Positions 16,006 to 26,347 are shown, numbered from the stretch's first letter. The stretch is DNA of 64,000 bases from CAITUY01 sp964611575 (GCA_964611575.1 CAZTAJ010000005.1:11752-75751); one strand, 5' to 3'. Made by a program: numbers and translations. Notes: generated from the sequence alone by a model not told the origin.

Positions 16006-19000
16006 ATGAAGCATGCACGTCAACTGTGGGGCGTTTTGTGTCTGACGGCCGCTTGGGGTGTGGCGGCGGAGAAGCCCGCGAAACTGGCAGGCCCCGAACC
16101 CAGCCGGTTCGCCATTCCGCGCATCGCGAAGGCGCCGGTCATTGACGGCGCGATTGACGAGAGGGAGGAATGGAAGCAGGCCGTGCGGCTGAGCGGCGTG
16201 TCTCCCGTCGGCGGCGGCGGCCCGATCGACCCGCGCGTGACCGAATTCTTCCTGGCCTGGGACGACCAGCATCTCTATCTCGCCGGCCGCTCGGAACTGC
16301 GCGACCAGGAGCGGTTATGGGCCAATCAGCGGGTGTCGGACAACAACGTGGTTTACGACGACAGCTACGAAATCGGTTTCGATACCCTGGGCCGCAGCAC
16401 GAAGCCGGGCGACGATCCCGCCTGTTACAAGCTCTCCGTCAACGTCTTCAACCGGATCGATTCGCTGAAAAGTCTGCCGACCATCGGCGGGTTCAACTGG
16501 GCGTGGGCGCCGGAGTTTCAGCGCGCCAGCCGGATCACGCCGGACCGCAAGTACTGGGAACTGGAACTGGCCATGCCGGTCAAGAGCCTCGAACAGTTGC
16601 GCGAGAACCGCGCGGGTGACGGTCTGCGCCTGCTGCTGGGTCGGAATTACAAGTCGCCCTGGAACCAGTGTGCCGTGCCGCGCATGGGCTCCGGCTACTT
16701 CGACTCGGTGGCCTGGTTGCTGGGAACCCTCGCCGACCAGGCGCCGTTTGTGCGCGTGAGCGGCCTGGAGCAGATGAGCCGGTCGGGCAAAGCCCTGTGC
16801 CGTGTCACGGTCGTAAACCCAGGGACGCAACCGGTCAAGGTGGACGTATCTGCCCTCTGGACCGGGCAGAGCCCCACCGGTGAGAAGGATCGCAAAGGGA
16901 ATCCGGTCATGGGACCCGAAACCACGCTGGAGCGCGTCAAGTCTCTGGACGTGCCGGCGGGCGCCTCGACCGAGTTCACGGTGGATGAACCGCTGCCCGG
17001 CGACAAGGGCACGCTGGCGCTGAAAGCCGTCGCGGCCGGCGGGGCGGCGCTTCTGGACACTACAATGAGCTACGCGAAGGGCCAAGGCGACAAACTCTTT
17101 GGCCCGGACGCCGAGTACCGGACCCGCATCCCGCAGCCGGGGACCTTTCCGCTCGCCGCCACGTACAATCCCGCGCGCAACCTGATGTGGCTGCAGGGTG
17201 ACAAACTCGATCTGGCATGGGCCGCGGCCGCCACCAGCCTGGCGTGGACGGTCGCCGGCGCGGATGGCGCGATCGCGGCCACAGGCGCCATTTCGCGCGC
17301 CCAAGTGGAAATGTTTCAGGACTTGATTTCCTTGCCGGCCCTGAAGCCGGGAATCTATACGGTCAATGCCCGCCTGCTTGACTCACAGGGCAAGGCCGTC
17401 GCGCAAGCCTCCAACACGATCGAAAAAGCGGATGAGAAGGCCCGCTTCCCCTGGCTGGGCAACAAGATCGGCGATCCGGAACGTGTCATTCCGCCGTTCG
17501 AGGCCGTAAAGAGGGTTCGGGGTTCAGGGTTCGGGGTTCAGGATAAGAAGGACGGGGTAAAGGGTTCTCCTGAACCCCGAACCCTGAACCCTGACACCTT
17601 CTCCTGCTGGGGTCGGGAGTATACGCTGGGCGGCCTTGGTCTTCCCCTGGCCATGCGGTCGCAGAAGGAAGACGTGCTGGCCGGTGCCGTGCGGATCGTG
17701 GTCGTGCGCGATGGCAAGGAGACGGTTGTGCCGCTCGATGGGCAGCCGGAAATCACGAAGACCACGGACTGGCGCATCAGTTACCGCGGCAAGGCGGAAG
17801 GCGCCGGCTTGACGTTCAACGTCGAGGGTTGCCTTGAGCAGGACGGCTGCCTCTTTTACAAGCTCACCTATGCCCCGGCGGACGGCAAGCCCGTCACGCT
17901 CGACGCCCTGCGGCTGGAGTATCCGCTCAAGGACGCCGAAGCCGAGTTGATGTACTGCGTTGGACCGGGCGGCAACTATGCCGGTAAGAAGTCGGACTTT
18001 GTGCCCAAAGGTCAAGGCCGTGTCTGGAGCACGCTGGAACTCGGCCGGCAGACCGCCGGGATGACGGTCGGCACGTTTTTCCCGCAGGTCTGGCTCGGCA
18101 ACGAGCGGCGCGGGTTCATCTGGTGGGCGGCCAGCGACAAGGGCTGGACGCCGGACGCTGACGTGCCGGCTCACGAGATCCTGCGCGCGTCGGGTCAGGT
18201 CATCCTCCGCAACAACATCATCGGCAAGCCATTCGAGTTGGCCGGGCCGCGCACGATCGACTTTGTGCTGAACGCCACCCCCTACAAGCCCCTGCGCCCC
18301 GGGTGGCGGCTGTCCACGACCTCACTCGGCCGTTTCAGCGGCCCCGGCTTCAAGCAAGAGGGCAACGTCAAGGGCTGGCTCCTGTTGCACGCGCCGGCCC
18401 GCACGCGTGCCGAGTGGCCGGCCATCTACGCCCGCTACAAGCAGGGCGCCGACCACGACTTCGCCACCGTCGCCGCTTGGGATGACAGTTTCGGCCCCAA
18501 CTTCAATGCCAGCGGCCTGCCGATCATGGGGTACGGCGACAAGAGTCTGGAAAAGGACGTCCTGGCCTATTTTCAGGCCGAGTGGGACGATTCCTTCAAC
18601 CCAAGCCAGCAGGACTACTACCTCTCGCTCATGGAACAGTGGGTCAAGGAGGGCGGACTCAAGCGTTTCTACTTCGACATCACGTTCCCGCGCGTGCATG
18701 GCACCCTGCTCAACGGCGATGCGTATCTCCTGCCGGACGGGCGGATCCAGCCGGGCTTCAACGTGTACGGCATGCGCCGGTTCTACATGCGCGTATTCGC
18801 CATGATGAACGATCGGGGATGCATGCCGCGGGGATTCACGGGGCATTCCAGCAACGATTACCCCATGATGCTGCTGCCCTGGATGGAGGTGCTGCTCGAC
18901 GGCGAGTTCAACCATGTCGGGCCGGGAACGCCGTTCGAATGGATTGACGGCATCACCGCCGCGCGGCTGCGGTCCATGTGCATCCCGGGAACCTGGGGCA

Positions 19001-19908
19001 CTCCGTTCGACTGGCTGATCAAGATTCATGCCGGCCCGGAATGGCCCGAGGGCTATCGCCAGGCGGATTCAGCCTGGGGCTGGCTGCGGTTGCACGACAA
19101 CTGGTTCGGCCGCCCCGACTATGCGTACTGGGCCTGGGGTCTCGGTCGCGAGGACGTGCAGTTCCTCCCGTATTGGCGGTCAAGTGAGGTCGCCAAGGCG
19201 AACGATCCGCGACTGAAGGCGTCCCTGTGGCGGCATGGGGACGGGGTGATGGCGATGGTCTATAACGACGACAAGACCGGCGGCGTCGAGAAGGTTGGGG
19301 TGGACCTGGATCTCAAAGCGCTGGGCCTGTTGCCGCTCAAGGGCGAGAAACTGTTCTTCGCCAAACTGGGCGGTGAGACAGAGGGTGCTCCCGTCCTTGA
19401 CCTCAAGAGCGGACGACTGAGCGGATTCGGCCTCAAGCCCCGCAAATGGACGACGGTCACGGTGGAAAAAGCGCCGGTGAAGGACTCCCTGCCGATTGAC
19501 GGACTGCATGCCTGGGGCGCGGCGAAGCCCGACCCGGACGTATTCTGGCGCTGGGGCGCGGGCAGGACCGACGCGCAGTTTGTGCCTCACACCCAGGCCG
19601 ATGCACGAGTCAAGTCCGCAGCCGCGGACGTCAAGGTCTCGTTCTGGCAGAGGCCCGATCGGATCTTGTTGCTGATCCGCAACGACGGCGCGGCGAAGCA
19701 AACTCTGGATGTGACGGTGGATCTCGTGAAGTTCGGCATCATGCCTGTGAATCCGCTCAAGAACCGGGTCGGATTTCAGGCCCTGCAGTCGAGCGGGCTC
19801 ACGGAAGGCGGCCGAGGCGGGCTCACGCTCGATCCCCACACGGGCCAGTTGTCCAATGCCACCCTGGAGTCAGGCGGCTGGGTGGTCTACACTATCCAAA
19901 GACACTGA
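16006..19908 (+). CDS. Secreted CBM9-like / glycosidase-like protein of 1300 residues
   Basis: A signal peptide (about 1-21, ending WGVAA) leads to a CBM9/DOMON-like domain at about 45-245 (APVIDGAIDEREEW, DDSYEIGFDTLG). A beta-sandwich region follows, then a probable TIM-barrel region around 790-1070 (RFYFDITFPRVHGT, MPRGFTGHSSNDYP, WDDSFNPSQQDYY). The overall plan resembles GH123/DUF6067-type large secreted proteins, but the family is uncertain. Two short C-terminal beta domains complete it. Residues 503-530 are foreign: they are encoded by an inverted heptamer repeat inserted in frame just before SCWGREY. The ATG at 16006 has AAGGGAG upstream. The divergent GntR-type gene probably regulates it. 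Confidence 0.75.
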   Translation: MKHARQLWGVLCLTAAWGVAAEKPAKLAGPEPSRFAIPRIAKAPVIDGAIDEREEWKQAVRLSGVSPVGGGGPIDPRVTEFFLAWDDQHLYLAGRSELRDQERLWANQRVSDNNVVYDDSYEIGFDTLGRSTKPGDDPACYKLSVNVFNRIDSLKSLPTIGGFNWAWAPEFQRASRITPDRKYWELELAMPVKSLEQLRENRAGDGLRLLLGRNYKSPWNQCAVPRMGSGYFDSVAWLLGTLADQAPFVRVSGLEQMSRSGKALCRVTVVNPGTQPVKVDVSALWTGQSPTGEKDRKGNPVMGPETTLERVKSLDVPAGASTEFTVDEPLPGDKGTLALKAVAAGGAALLDTTMSYAKGQGDKLFGPDAEYRTRIPQPGTFPLAATYNPARNLMWLQGDKLDLAWAAAATSLAWTVAGADGAIAATGAISRAQVEMFQDLISLPALKPGIYTVNARLLDSQGKAVAQASNTIEKADEKARFPWLGNKIGDPERVIPPFEAVKRVRGSGFGVQDKKDGVKGSPEPRTLNPDTFSCWGREYTLGGLGLPLAMRSQKEDVLAGAVRIVVVRDGKETVVPLDGQPEITKTTDWRISYRGKAEGAGLTFNVEGCLEQDGCLFYKLTYAPADGKPVTLDALRLEYPLKDAEAELMYCVGPGGNYAGKKSDFVPKGQGRVWSTLELGRQTAGMTVGTFFPQVWLGNERRGFIWWAASDKGWTPDADVPAHEILRASGQVILRNNIIGKPFELAGPRTIDFVLNATPYKPLRPGWRLSTTSLGRFSGPGFKQEGNVKGWLLLHAPARTRAEWPAIYARYKQGADHDFATVAAWDDSFGPNFNASGLPIMGYGDKSLEKDVLAYFQAEWDDSFNPSQQDYYLSLMEQWVKEGGLKRFYFDITFPRVHGTLLNGDAYLLPDGRIQPGFNVYGMRRFYMRVFAMMNDRGCMPRGFTGHSSNDYPMMLLPWMEVLLDGEFNHVGPGTPFEWIDGITAARLRSMCIPGTWGTPFDWLIKIHAGPEWPEGYRQADSAWGWLRLHDNWFGRPDYAYWAWGLGREDVQFLPYWRSSEVAKANDPRLKASLWRHGDGVMAMVYNDDKTGGVEKVGVDLDLKALGLLPLKGEKLFFAKLGGETEGAPVLDLKSGRLSGFGLKPRKWTTVTVEKAPVKDSLPIDGLHAWGAAKPDPDVFWRWGAGRTDAQFVPHTQADARVKSAAADVKVSFWQRPDRILLLIRNDGAAKQTLDVTVDLVKFGIMPVNPLKNRVGFQALQSSGLTEGGRGGLTLDPHTGQLSNATLESGGWVVYTIQRH
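17513..17594. repeat. Inverted heptamer repeat inserted in frame in a coding sequence
   Basis: Bases 17520-17542 and 17569-17591 are a perfect 23-bp inverted pair; the left arm begins GGGTTCAGGGTTCGGGG. The arms are built from 7-mers GGTTCGG and GGTTCAG, with the reverse words CCTGAAC and CCCGAAC. The loop is 26 bases. The block adds 28 codons, with no stop, to the 1300-residue protein between FEAVK and TFSCWGREY. A fold-back hairpin in the mRNA would be very stable. Confidence 0.85.
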
Positions 19909-19912
19909 CACG

Positions 19913-19981
19913 TGGCGGTTGTACGACGGCGTCGCGCCCGATCCGGCGGGCGCGAATGTCAAAACCAACCTTTCTCCCTGA
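19913..19981 (+). pseudogene. Remnant of a GH4 glycosidase gene
   Basis: The reading frame WRLYDGVAPDPAGANVKTNL followed by SP and a stop matches residues around 244-263 of the intact GH4 protein at 11519 (RRLYDSAAPDLAGANVKINL). By eye about 51 of 59 bases agree with 12248-12306. Neither the sequence before nor after the match resembles GH4, so this is an isolated gene fragment, perhaps left by recombination or carried by a repeat. Confidence 0.75.
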
Positions 19982-20033
19982 GGAGACCGTAACGCCTCTG
20001 TGATGGATGGGGGCAGGAACTCAATATCTTGCC

Positions 20034-20128
20034 GGAGTACCGGCTTCAGCCGGAAGTTCTTCGTGGCCTTCAGGCCGCGAACCAGGGCTGAAGCCCTGGC
20101 CAGGCTTCCGCCTGAAGGGCGGTACTCT
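20034..20128. repeat. Palindromic element with nested hairpins
   Basis: The ends GAGTACCGGCTTCAGCCGGAAG-like (from 20035) and the inverted CTTCCGCCTGAAGGGCGGTACTC-like block (to 20127) are imperfect complements. Inside are GGCCTTCAGGCC and CAGGGCTGAAGCCCTG. The core word CTTCAG/CTGAAG recurs throughout. It occupies most of the 319-base gap between the two large secreted-protein genes, where no gene is seen apart from the GH4 remnant. Confidence 0.7.
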
Positions 20129-20227
20129 GACATGAGAGTTCTCTCTCACCCCCCTGCGTCACTGGGGCGTTACAGGAGACCGCCGTTCTGCTTTGCATTC
20201 TGACCCCAACAGTCCATAGTTTTACGG

Positions 20228-23200
20228 ATGCAGGGGATGCTATTCGGTCAGCCGATGAACAGGGTCCACCAGGGGGTGAAATCCTGCATCCTGCTCGGAT
20301 TACTGGCGTTGCTCTTGCCAGGGGACGTGACGGCTGGATGGCCGGTGCCGAACACGGTTGTTCAACCCTCCGACAATCCCGCGTGGGCGGTGGGGATGCA
20401 AGTCTTCGAGCCTGCCCTGACGTCCGGCGGCCCGCTGCCGGCCGGCGCGCCCGCGATCGGTGAATGGACCCGCGCGGCAGGACCTGACGATACGATCGTG
20501 GTCGCCGGCTGGCAGATCTCGAGTTTCACCGGCGCCCAGCAGGGGCGGGATGTCCGCTTTCGCTTCTTCGGCCAGACCGGCGCCGGCGATGCGACGTGGG
20601 CGGATGGCGCGATCCAGAGCCTCGATGGCGACAAGGCGCTGGTCACACTTCCCGCCGCACTTCCGGCGGGCTCGGCCTACCTATTTTGGATTGCCAACGG
20701 CGCGGCGACGAGTTTTCCCCAACGGGTGAACATGGCCGATGCCTGGTGGGTGGGACCGGACGCTGCCACGCGCGGCGATGCCGTCTGGGTCTTCGGCCGC
20801 GACCTCCTGTTGCCCGGCCATACCAACGGTTGGGTCTACCTGCAGCCCGCCGCGGGAGCCGGACAGTGGCTTCCCACCACCACCAATAGCAATCCCTACC
20901 GCATCGAGTTTACCGTGCCGGCCGGACTGGCCAACGGCACCTACGAGGTCTGGACGCACAACGGCGGGGGCGGCGCCTATGGCTGGTCCGGACCCCTATC
21001 CCTCACGGTCAACGACGGCCTGCCGTGGACGACGACGACCTTCAATGTCAAATCCTGCGGCGCCGTGGGCGACGGCGTCACGGACGACACGGCGGCGATC
21101 AAGAGCGCGTTGACGGCGGCCGATGCCGTGCGGTGGTCGACCGTCTATTTCCCGACCGGCACGTATCAGGTCAGCCAAATGCTGGGAATCGGAAACGAAC
21201 TCCGGCTCCTGGGCGCGGGCCGCGACGCCTCCATTCTGCGCGCCGTGGACGGGTTCAACGCGCAGTTCATGATCGACTACGGCGGCAACGCAGTCGAGAT
21301 GGCGCGCCTGATGGTCAATGGCAACGCGTTGAATGCGGTCCGCATGGACACGGTGGTCTGGTTGCGCGGGCATAACGACCTGCGGATTATCGACTGCCGC
21401 TGGGACACGCGTGGCAGCGCCCCGTCGGACCTGCATTCCTGCCGGCGGGTGCTGTTCCGCAACGTGGAGGTTTACCAGGGCACCTCGTTTTTCGTCGGCA
21501 ACTCGGGCCAGATCTTCTTTGAGGGGTGCCACCTCTACGGGTTTGGCGGTCACTGCAACAGCCTGTTCGGCGGGTTCGGGGCGAACGACCTCTCCATCAG
21601 CGGCTGCACGGCGGACCATTACGGGGTGCTCGTGGGCGACCCCGATCCCGACGTGCCGATCGAGCCGATGAATTTCTACAAGGGCCGCTTCATTGCCGAT
21701 CAGCCCCACTGGAGCACGTCGCGCCGGCATTACCTCGGGCAGAATCGGCTGAACAACGCGGCGCCGCCCCTGTTCATGAACCACACCTGGCAAACCCGCG
21801 CCGATGCGGCGGCGTCGGGCGGGTCGGCACTCTACGGATGGGGCAACATGGGTAACGAGTTTGGCCGCGACGGCTCGGGCACCTGGACTGCATCGGACAC
21901 GAACCTGCCCCAGACCCTGACGGTCGATCTCGGCGTGCTGCGCAACGTGGCCGAGACGCGGATCGACTTCTACAAGTACTCCAGTCGGACGCTGACCTAC
22001 GAAGTGGACAGTTCGACGGACAACGCTGCCTGGACGTCGCGGGTCGCGAGCAAAGCATCGGGGCGGATCTTGTGGAACACCGACACGTTCGGGGCGGCCA
22101 CCGCCCGTTATGTTCGCGTTCGCATCACGGGCTGCAGTCCCTCGGACACGGTCGGGATTACGGAACTCGAGTGCTATGAGAGCGGCACCCACAACCGGTT
22201 GGTCGCGACCAATGCCACTGCCTCGTCCAACAGCAGCACGGCGAGCCGGGCGATTGACGCCGCCGTGACGATCCGCGACCGTAGCCCACGGGCCCGGTAT
22301 GCGGCCCAGTTCGTGAAGACCGGCACCCACTATGTCTGGGTCCGCGGCCGGGGCACGCTGATCAACGGCATGCGGGCCGCGCTCGTCGCCGAGAGCGATT
22401 CCTGCCATGTGGGTCTCAACGGCGCCACCCCCGATACGGCGGCCTACCTCAATGGCCTGTCGGATACGAACGACCCTGCCGCGTATGTCTGGCGGAACAT
22501 CACTGATGACGTGGACGCCGCCGGAATTCCCCGGCGTGCGCTGCTGGCGATCCCGACGGTCGGGACGAACACCATGGATCTGTACATCCATGAAGACGGA
22601 TGCCTGATCGACAAGGTGCTCCTCACTACGAATCCGGACTACGTTCCCAGCGGAGCCGGCCCCGAGGAAACCGTCAGCGCGGGCGCGTTTGTCCAGCAGA
22701 ACACCGCCGACGGGTTGCTGGTGCTGGAAGCCGAACATGCAACCGCCGTGCGCGCGGGCGTCGCGTTTGTGTTCACCGTCGACCAGAACAGCGGCGAACA
22801 AATCATGTGGGAGTCGAACAACGGAACCGATGTCGGCACAACGGTGTTATCCGCCGACGCGTCGTCGATCACCTTGTCCGGCGCGTACGGCGAAGACGCC
22901 AGCCGTATGGTAGTCGTGACCGATGGCAAGGGGCTGGGCCAGAGCCGGGATCTTTCGCTCGCCCAGCAGGTGCCGTTCAACGAGGGCTCAAACACGATTC
23001 TCAGCGTGAGCGAGCCGTGGAACGTGATTCCGGATAGCGGCAGCAAGGTCGTGGTCATGCGGGCGGTGCGTCGCGCGGTGGTCTACGGCAACCTCTGCGA
23101 CGCCACGGATCGGTGCTGGACCGGGTCGCAGCACGTGGCGTCCGCGGGGGTGCAGACCTACAAGGGCGGCGCCGACGTGATCCTGGCCAACAACACTTTC

Positions 23201-25716
23201 CATGAACTGCGCACCGGAGTCAGTCTCTGGTCCACCGATCCCGAGGGACCCAAACCCGTGACGTCGTGGCTATGCACGGGCAATGCCTTCCGGAAGGTCC
23301 GTTCCGGCGTGACCCTGGGGAACGGGATCAGCAGTCCGCTGGCCAATTCCATTTTCGCGAACGTTCTGCGCAACAACACCTTCGACACCACGGCCTCGGC
23401 CTCGAATCGGGTCCTGACCCTGACGTGGAGCGCCCACGGCCATGCCGGCTACGACGCCGATGCCTTGATCTTCGAGCACAACCAGGTCAGCAACGCGGCG
23501 GGCATCGTGGCGTTCACGGCCGGCAGCACGGCGATCTCCAACGCCGTGGGCAACGTGTTGTTCTATCGGAACCGGTTCATCCGCGGCACCTCCGCCTTTG
23601 CGGGGTCGCGACTCTTCGACACGAGCGCGACCCTGACCGGCGTGCTGCCGTTGCTGCGCGAGAATACGAGCACCGGCTTCGAGACCAATTATCTGCCGGC
23701 GATCCGGCGCGAGGCGGTGCTGACCCCGCCATGCCGCGTTTTAGAGATCAGCCTGTCCGGGGACGGCGCCACCAATACCAGTCTGCCGGTGTGGAACTCC
23801 GGCACCGCCGCCCTGGCCTGGACCGCCACGAATGAAGCCGGGCCCTCCTGGCTCACGCTCGGGACCAACTCGGGAACCATTCCGGACCAGGCCGGCCAGA
23901 GCGCCATCACCCTCGGTGTGAATGCGGCGGGCCTGTCGGCGGGGGCCCATGAGGCGGTCCTGCGGCTATCGGCAGGCGGGGTGGACCGGCGTGCCACGGT
24001 CCGGCTGCTCGTGGCCGGGCCGCCGCCCGCGATCCCGGCGGCGCCGTCCGGGCTCGGCGCAACCGCAATATCCACGGGGCGGATCGATCTCGTCTGGATG
24101 GACAATGCGACCAACGAGACGGGCTTCCAGATTGAGCGCAAAAAGGGGACCGGCGGGACTTACGGACAGATCGCGGCGGTCGGCGCCAACGTCACGAACT
24201 ACAGCAATGCGGGCCTGGTGCCCGGGACGACCTACGTTTACCGGGTGCGTGCCTCGAACGACGACGGGTTCTCCGCCTACAGTCCCGAGGCCCAGGCCAC
24301 GACGCCGCCGGCCCCCACGCCCCCGGCGGCGCCGTCGGGCCTGAGCGCGCTGGCCGTGTCTAGTGCGCAAATCGAACTGGCGTGGACGGACAATGCGACG
24401 AATGAGACGGGCTTCACAATCGAGCGCAAAAGGGGTGTCGGCGGGACTTACGGACAGATCGCCACGCTGGCGGGCAATACCATCGGCTACACGGACGATG
24501 CGGGTCTGCTGGCCGGCACGACGTACGTGTACCGGGTACGCGCCACCAACGCCGTGGGCCCATCGGGTTACAGTGGCGAGGCCCAGGCCACCACCGGCGC
24601 CGGGCCCGGCGGCGGCGGGCTGGGCGGGCGCGGCGAAGGCACGGTCGTGGAGCCCCTCCACGACACGGCGTGCTGGATCAAGGCCTCCGGGTTCACGGCC
24701 GCCTCCAACATGGCGATCACGTCGGTGATGGCCAAGGTCAAGGGGGTGACGGGCCGCTACCGGTGCGCGGTGTACACCGACGAGGCGGGCGCTCCGGCCC
24801 GGCTGCTGGGCGGCACGCGCGAGGCGACCAACCCCCCGACTGGCTGGCAGACGTTCGTGCTGACGCAGCCGTTGGATATCACGGCGGGGGTGCGTTACTG
24901 GCTGGCCATCTGGTCCGATGCGGCCGGGGCGGGGGTATATGCCGGCACCGGCGGCGTGCTCAGGTGCGGCGCGTATCCGTACGGGCCCTGGCCCGACCCG
25001 ATCGCCACGACGGCCAGCAATGGGGTGGACCTGTGTCTCTTTGCGCCCGGTCTGCCGCCCCGCGCCCTGCTCTCAATCGTTCCGGCCGATCCCCCGGGGA
25101 CGGTGGCTGTCGCCTGGCCCACGGCCGCCGGGAGTCACAGCGACCTCTATGATGCGGCGGACCTGGTGACCGGGGTGTGGCGGGTGGTGGTGGGCGAGCG
25201 CGCGGTGGATGGCGCCTTCACGCGTGAACACCAACGGCCGGATCCCGGGCACCGGTTCTATCAACTGCAGAGGAAGGATGGTCCCCGGCTGGGGTACGCG
25301 GCGGATGATGGCACCACGGCCGGCATGAGCGCCAACGGCTCCTATCTGCAGTTCTGCCGCTTCACCGCGGCCGAGGCCATGGAGGTGTCGAGCGTCAAGG
25401 CCCGGCTCTGTTCGCGTTCCGGGAAGTGGAAATGCGCGATTTACGCGATTGACGGGGCGGGGACCCTGAGTCTCCTGCGCAGTACGGTGGAGATCGCGAT
25501 CACCGACGTGTCGGATACGTGGGTCAGTTTCCCGCTCACCGCGCCGCTGACCCTGGCTGCAGGCAGTCGCTACGGCCTGGTGATGTGGACGGACCAGGAC
25601 AACACGGACGGACGGTTCTACCGCACAGGCGGCGGCGCCGGCACCATGAGCTGGAAACAGGTGGCATACGGCGAATGGCCCGTGACCCTCACCAACCTGC
25701 CGAGCGCCGGGTACAG
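20228..25716 (+). CDS. Large secreted multidomain protein with pectate-lyase-like domain, 3' end lost in gap
   Basis: At least 1829 residues are readable before the N run. A signal peptide (MNRVHQGVKSCILLGLLALL) precedes an Ig-like region. At about 272-360 is a Pectate_lyase_3-type start (VKSCGAVGDGVTDDTAAIKSA) leading into a right-handed beta-helix. An F5/8-type C (discoidin-like) region is at about 540-660, and a BACON-like sandwich at about 1180-1265. Two fibronectin type III domains occupy about 1270-1460, each with the LVWMDNATNETGF-type motif. Two copies of a C-terminal jelly-roll-like unit then follow (GRYRCAVYTDEAG and GKWKCAIYAIDG). It probably degrades or binds pectin-like polysaccharide. 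The start is uncertain: ATGs at 20228, 20237 and 20255 all lack a clear ribosome-binding site. Confidence 0.8.
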
Positions 25717-25816
25717 NNNNNNNNNNNNNNNNNNNNNNNNNNNNNNNNNNNNNNNNNNNNNNNNNNNNNNNNNNNNNNNNNNNNNNNNNNNNNNNNNNNN
25801 NNNNNNNNNNNNNNNN
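25717..25816. other. Assembly gap of 100 N
   Basis: One hundred consecutive N mark a scaffold join of unknown true length. The reading frame happens to stay open across it, but the left side encodes an extracellular multidomain protein and the right side an integral membrane DUF2585 protein, so they are different genes. Confidence 0.98.
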
Positions 25817-26098
25817 TGGGAAGTGGTCGAGAACGCGCCGTTCATCATCCAGCGGTATCGTGAGGCGACGATCGGCCAGGGCTACACCGGCGATTCGATC
25901 GTCAATTCGATGGCGGATATCGGCTGCTGCGCCATCGGCTTCATGCTTGTCTGCCGGCTCGGGTGGCGTCTTTCCGTACTCGTGTTCATGGCCGTCGAAC
26001 TGGCGCTGCTGGTCACGGTCCGGGACAACCTGACCTTGAATATCCTGATGCTCACCTATCCCATCGATGCCATCAAGACGTGGCAGATGGTGCATTGA
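25817..26098 (+). CDS. DUF2585 (UPF0314) membrane protein, N terminus lost in gap
   Basis: The visible 93 residues contain the family core: VVENAPFIIQRYREATIGQGYTG-like text, then GDSIVNSMADI, a hydrophobic segment (CCAIGFMLVCRLGWRLSVL), RDNLTLNILML and the terminal IDAIKTWQ. Members are small integral membrane proteins of unknown function. The first part of the gene lies inside the N run. It belongs with the housekeeping side of the scaffold rather than the polysaccharide region to its left. Confidence 0.8.
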   Translation, partial: WEVVENAPFIIQRYREATIGQGYTGDSIVNSMADIGCCAIGFMLVCRLGWRLSVLVFMAVELALLVTVRDNLTLNILMLTYPIDAIKTWQMVH

Positions 26099-26101
26099 GT
26101 C

Positions 26102-26133
26102 CACTGGCGTCCCATAGGACGCCGAGACTGTAG
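26102..26133. mobile_element. Half copy of the TIR element found at 13469-13641
   Basis: CACTGGCGTCCCATAGGACG is identical to the outer 20 bases of the right terminus of the 13469-13641 element. It is followed by GCC GAGACTGTAG, which matches the junction of that element's left terminus with its heptamer interior. The rest of the element is missing, so this is a truncated or solo end four bases after the DUF2585 stop codon. Confidence 0.75.
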
Positions 26134-26158
26134 ACCGCCAAGGGGACGGCTGCGCTGG

Positions 26159-26230
26159 CATCGCCATCGAAATCGGAATCGCTATCGGGTCTCGATTCCG
26201 ATCCTGATCCCGATGGCGATGTCGATTTGG
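26159..26230. repeat. Hexamer array in two opposed halves
   Basis: The left half runs ATCGCC, ATCGAA, ATCGGA, ATCGCT, ATCGGG. After TCTC, the right half runs GATTCC, GATCCT, GATCCC, GATGGC, GATGTC, GATTTG. The constant part ATCG/CGAT is complementary between halves, so the array can fold back, as the heptamer arrays do, but with a 6-base period. No gene is present between 26099 and 26347. Confidence 0.7.
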
Positions 26231-26347
26231 AACGATGCCTGGCGGCGGCATGGGTGTCGGGGCAGATGGCCGACGCAGAGAAGATCAGGCGCAGAACAAA
26301 CGCAGGCAGGGTACGCTGCACGCCCCTGCCACATGGCGTTGATGCCC

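Noticed and set aside
20228..26098. A single 1956-codon reading frame across the N gap
   Set aside because: The gap length is arbitrary, and the two sides encode an extracellular pectate-lyase-like protein and a DUF2585 membrane protein, so they were annotated separately.
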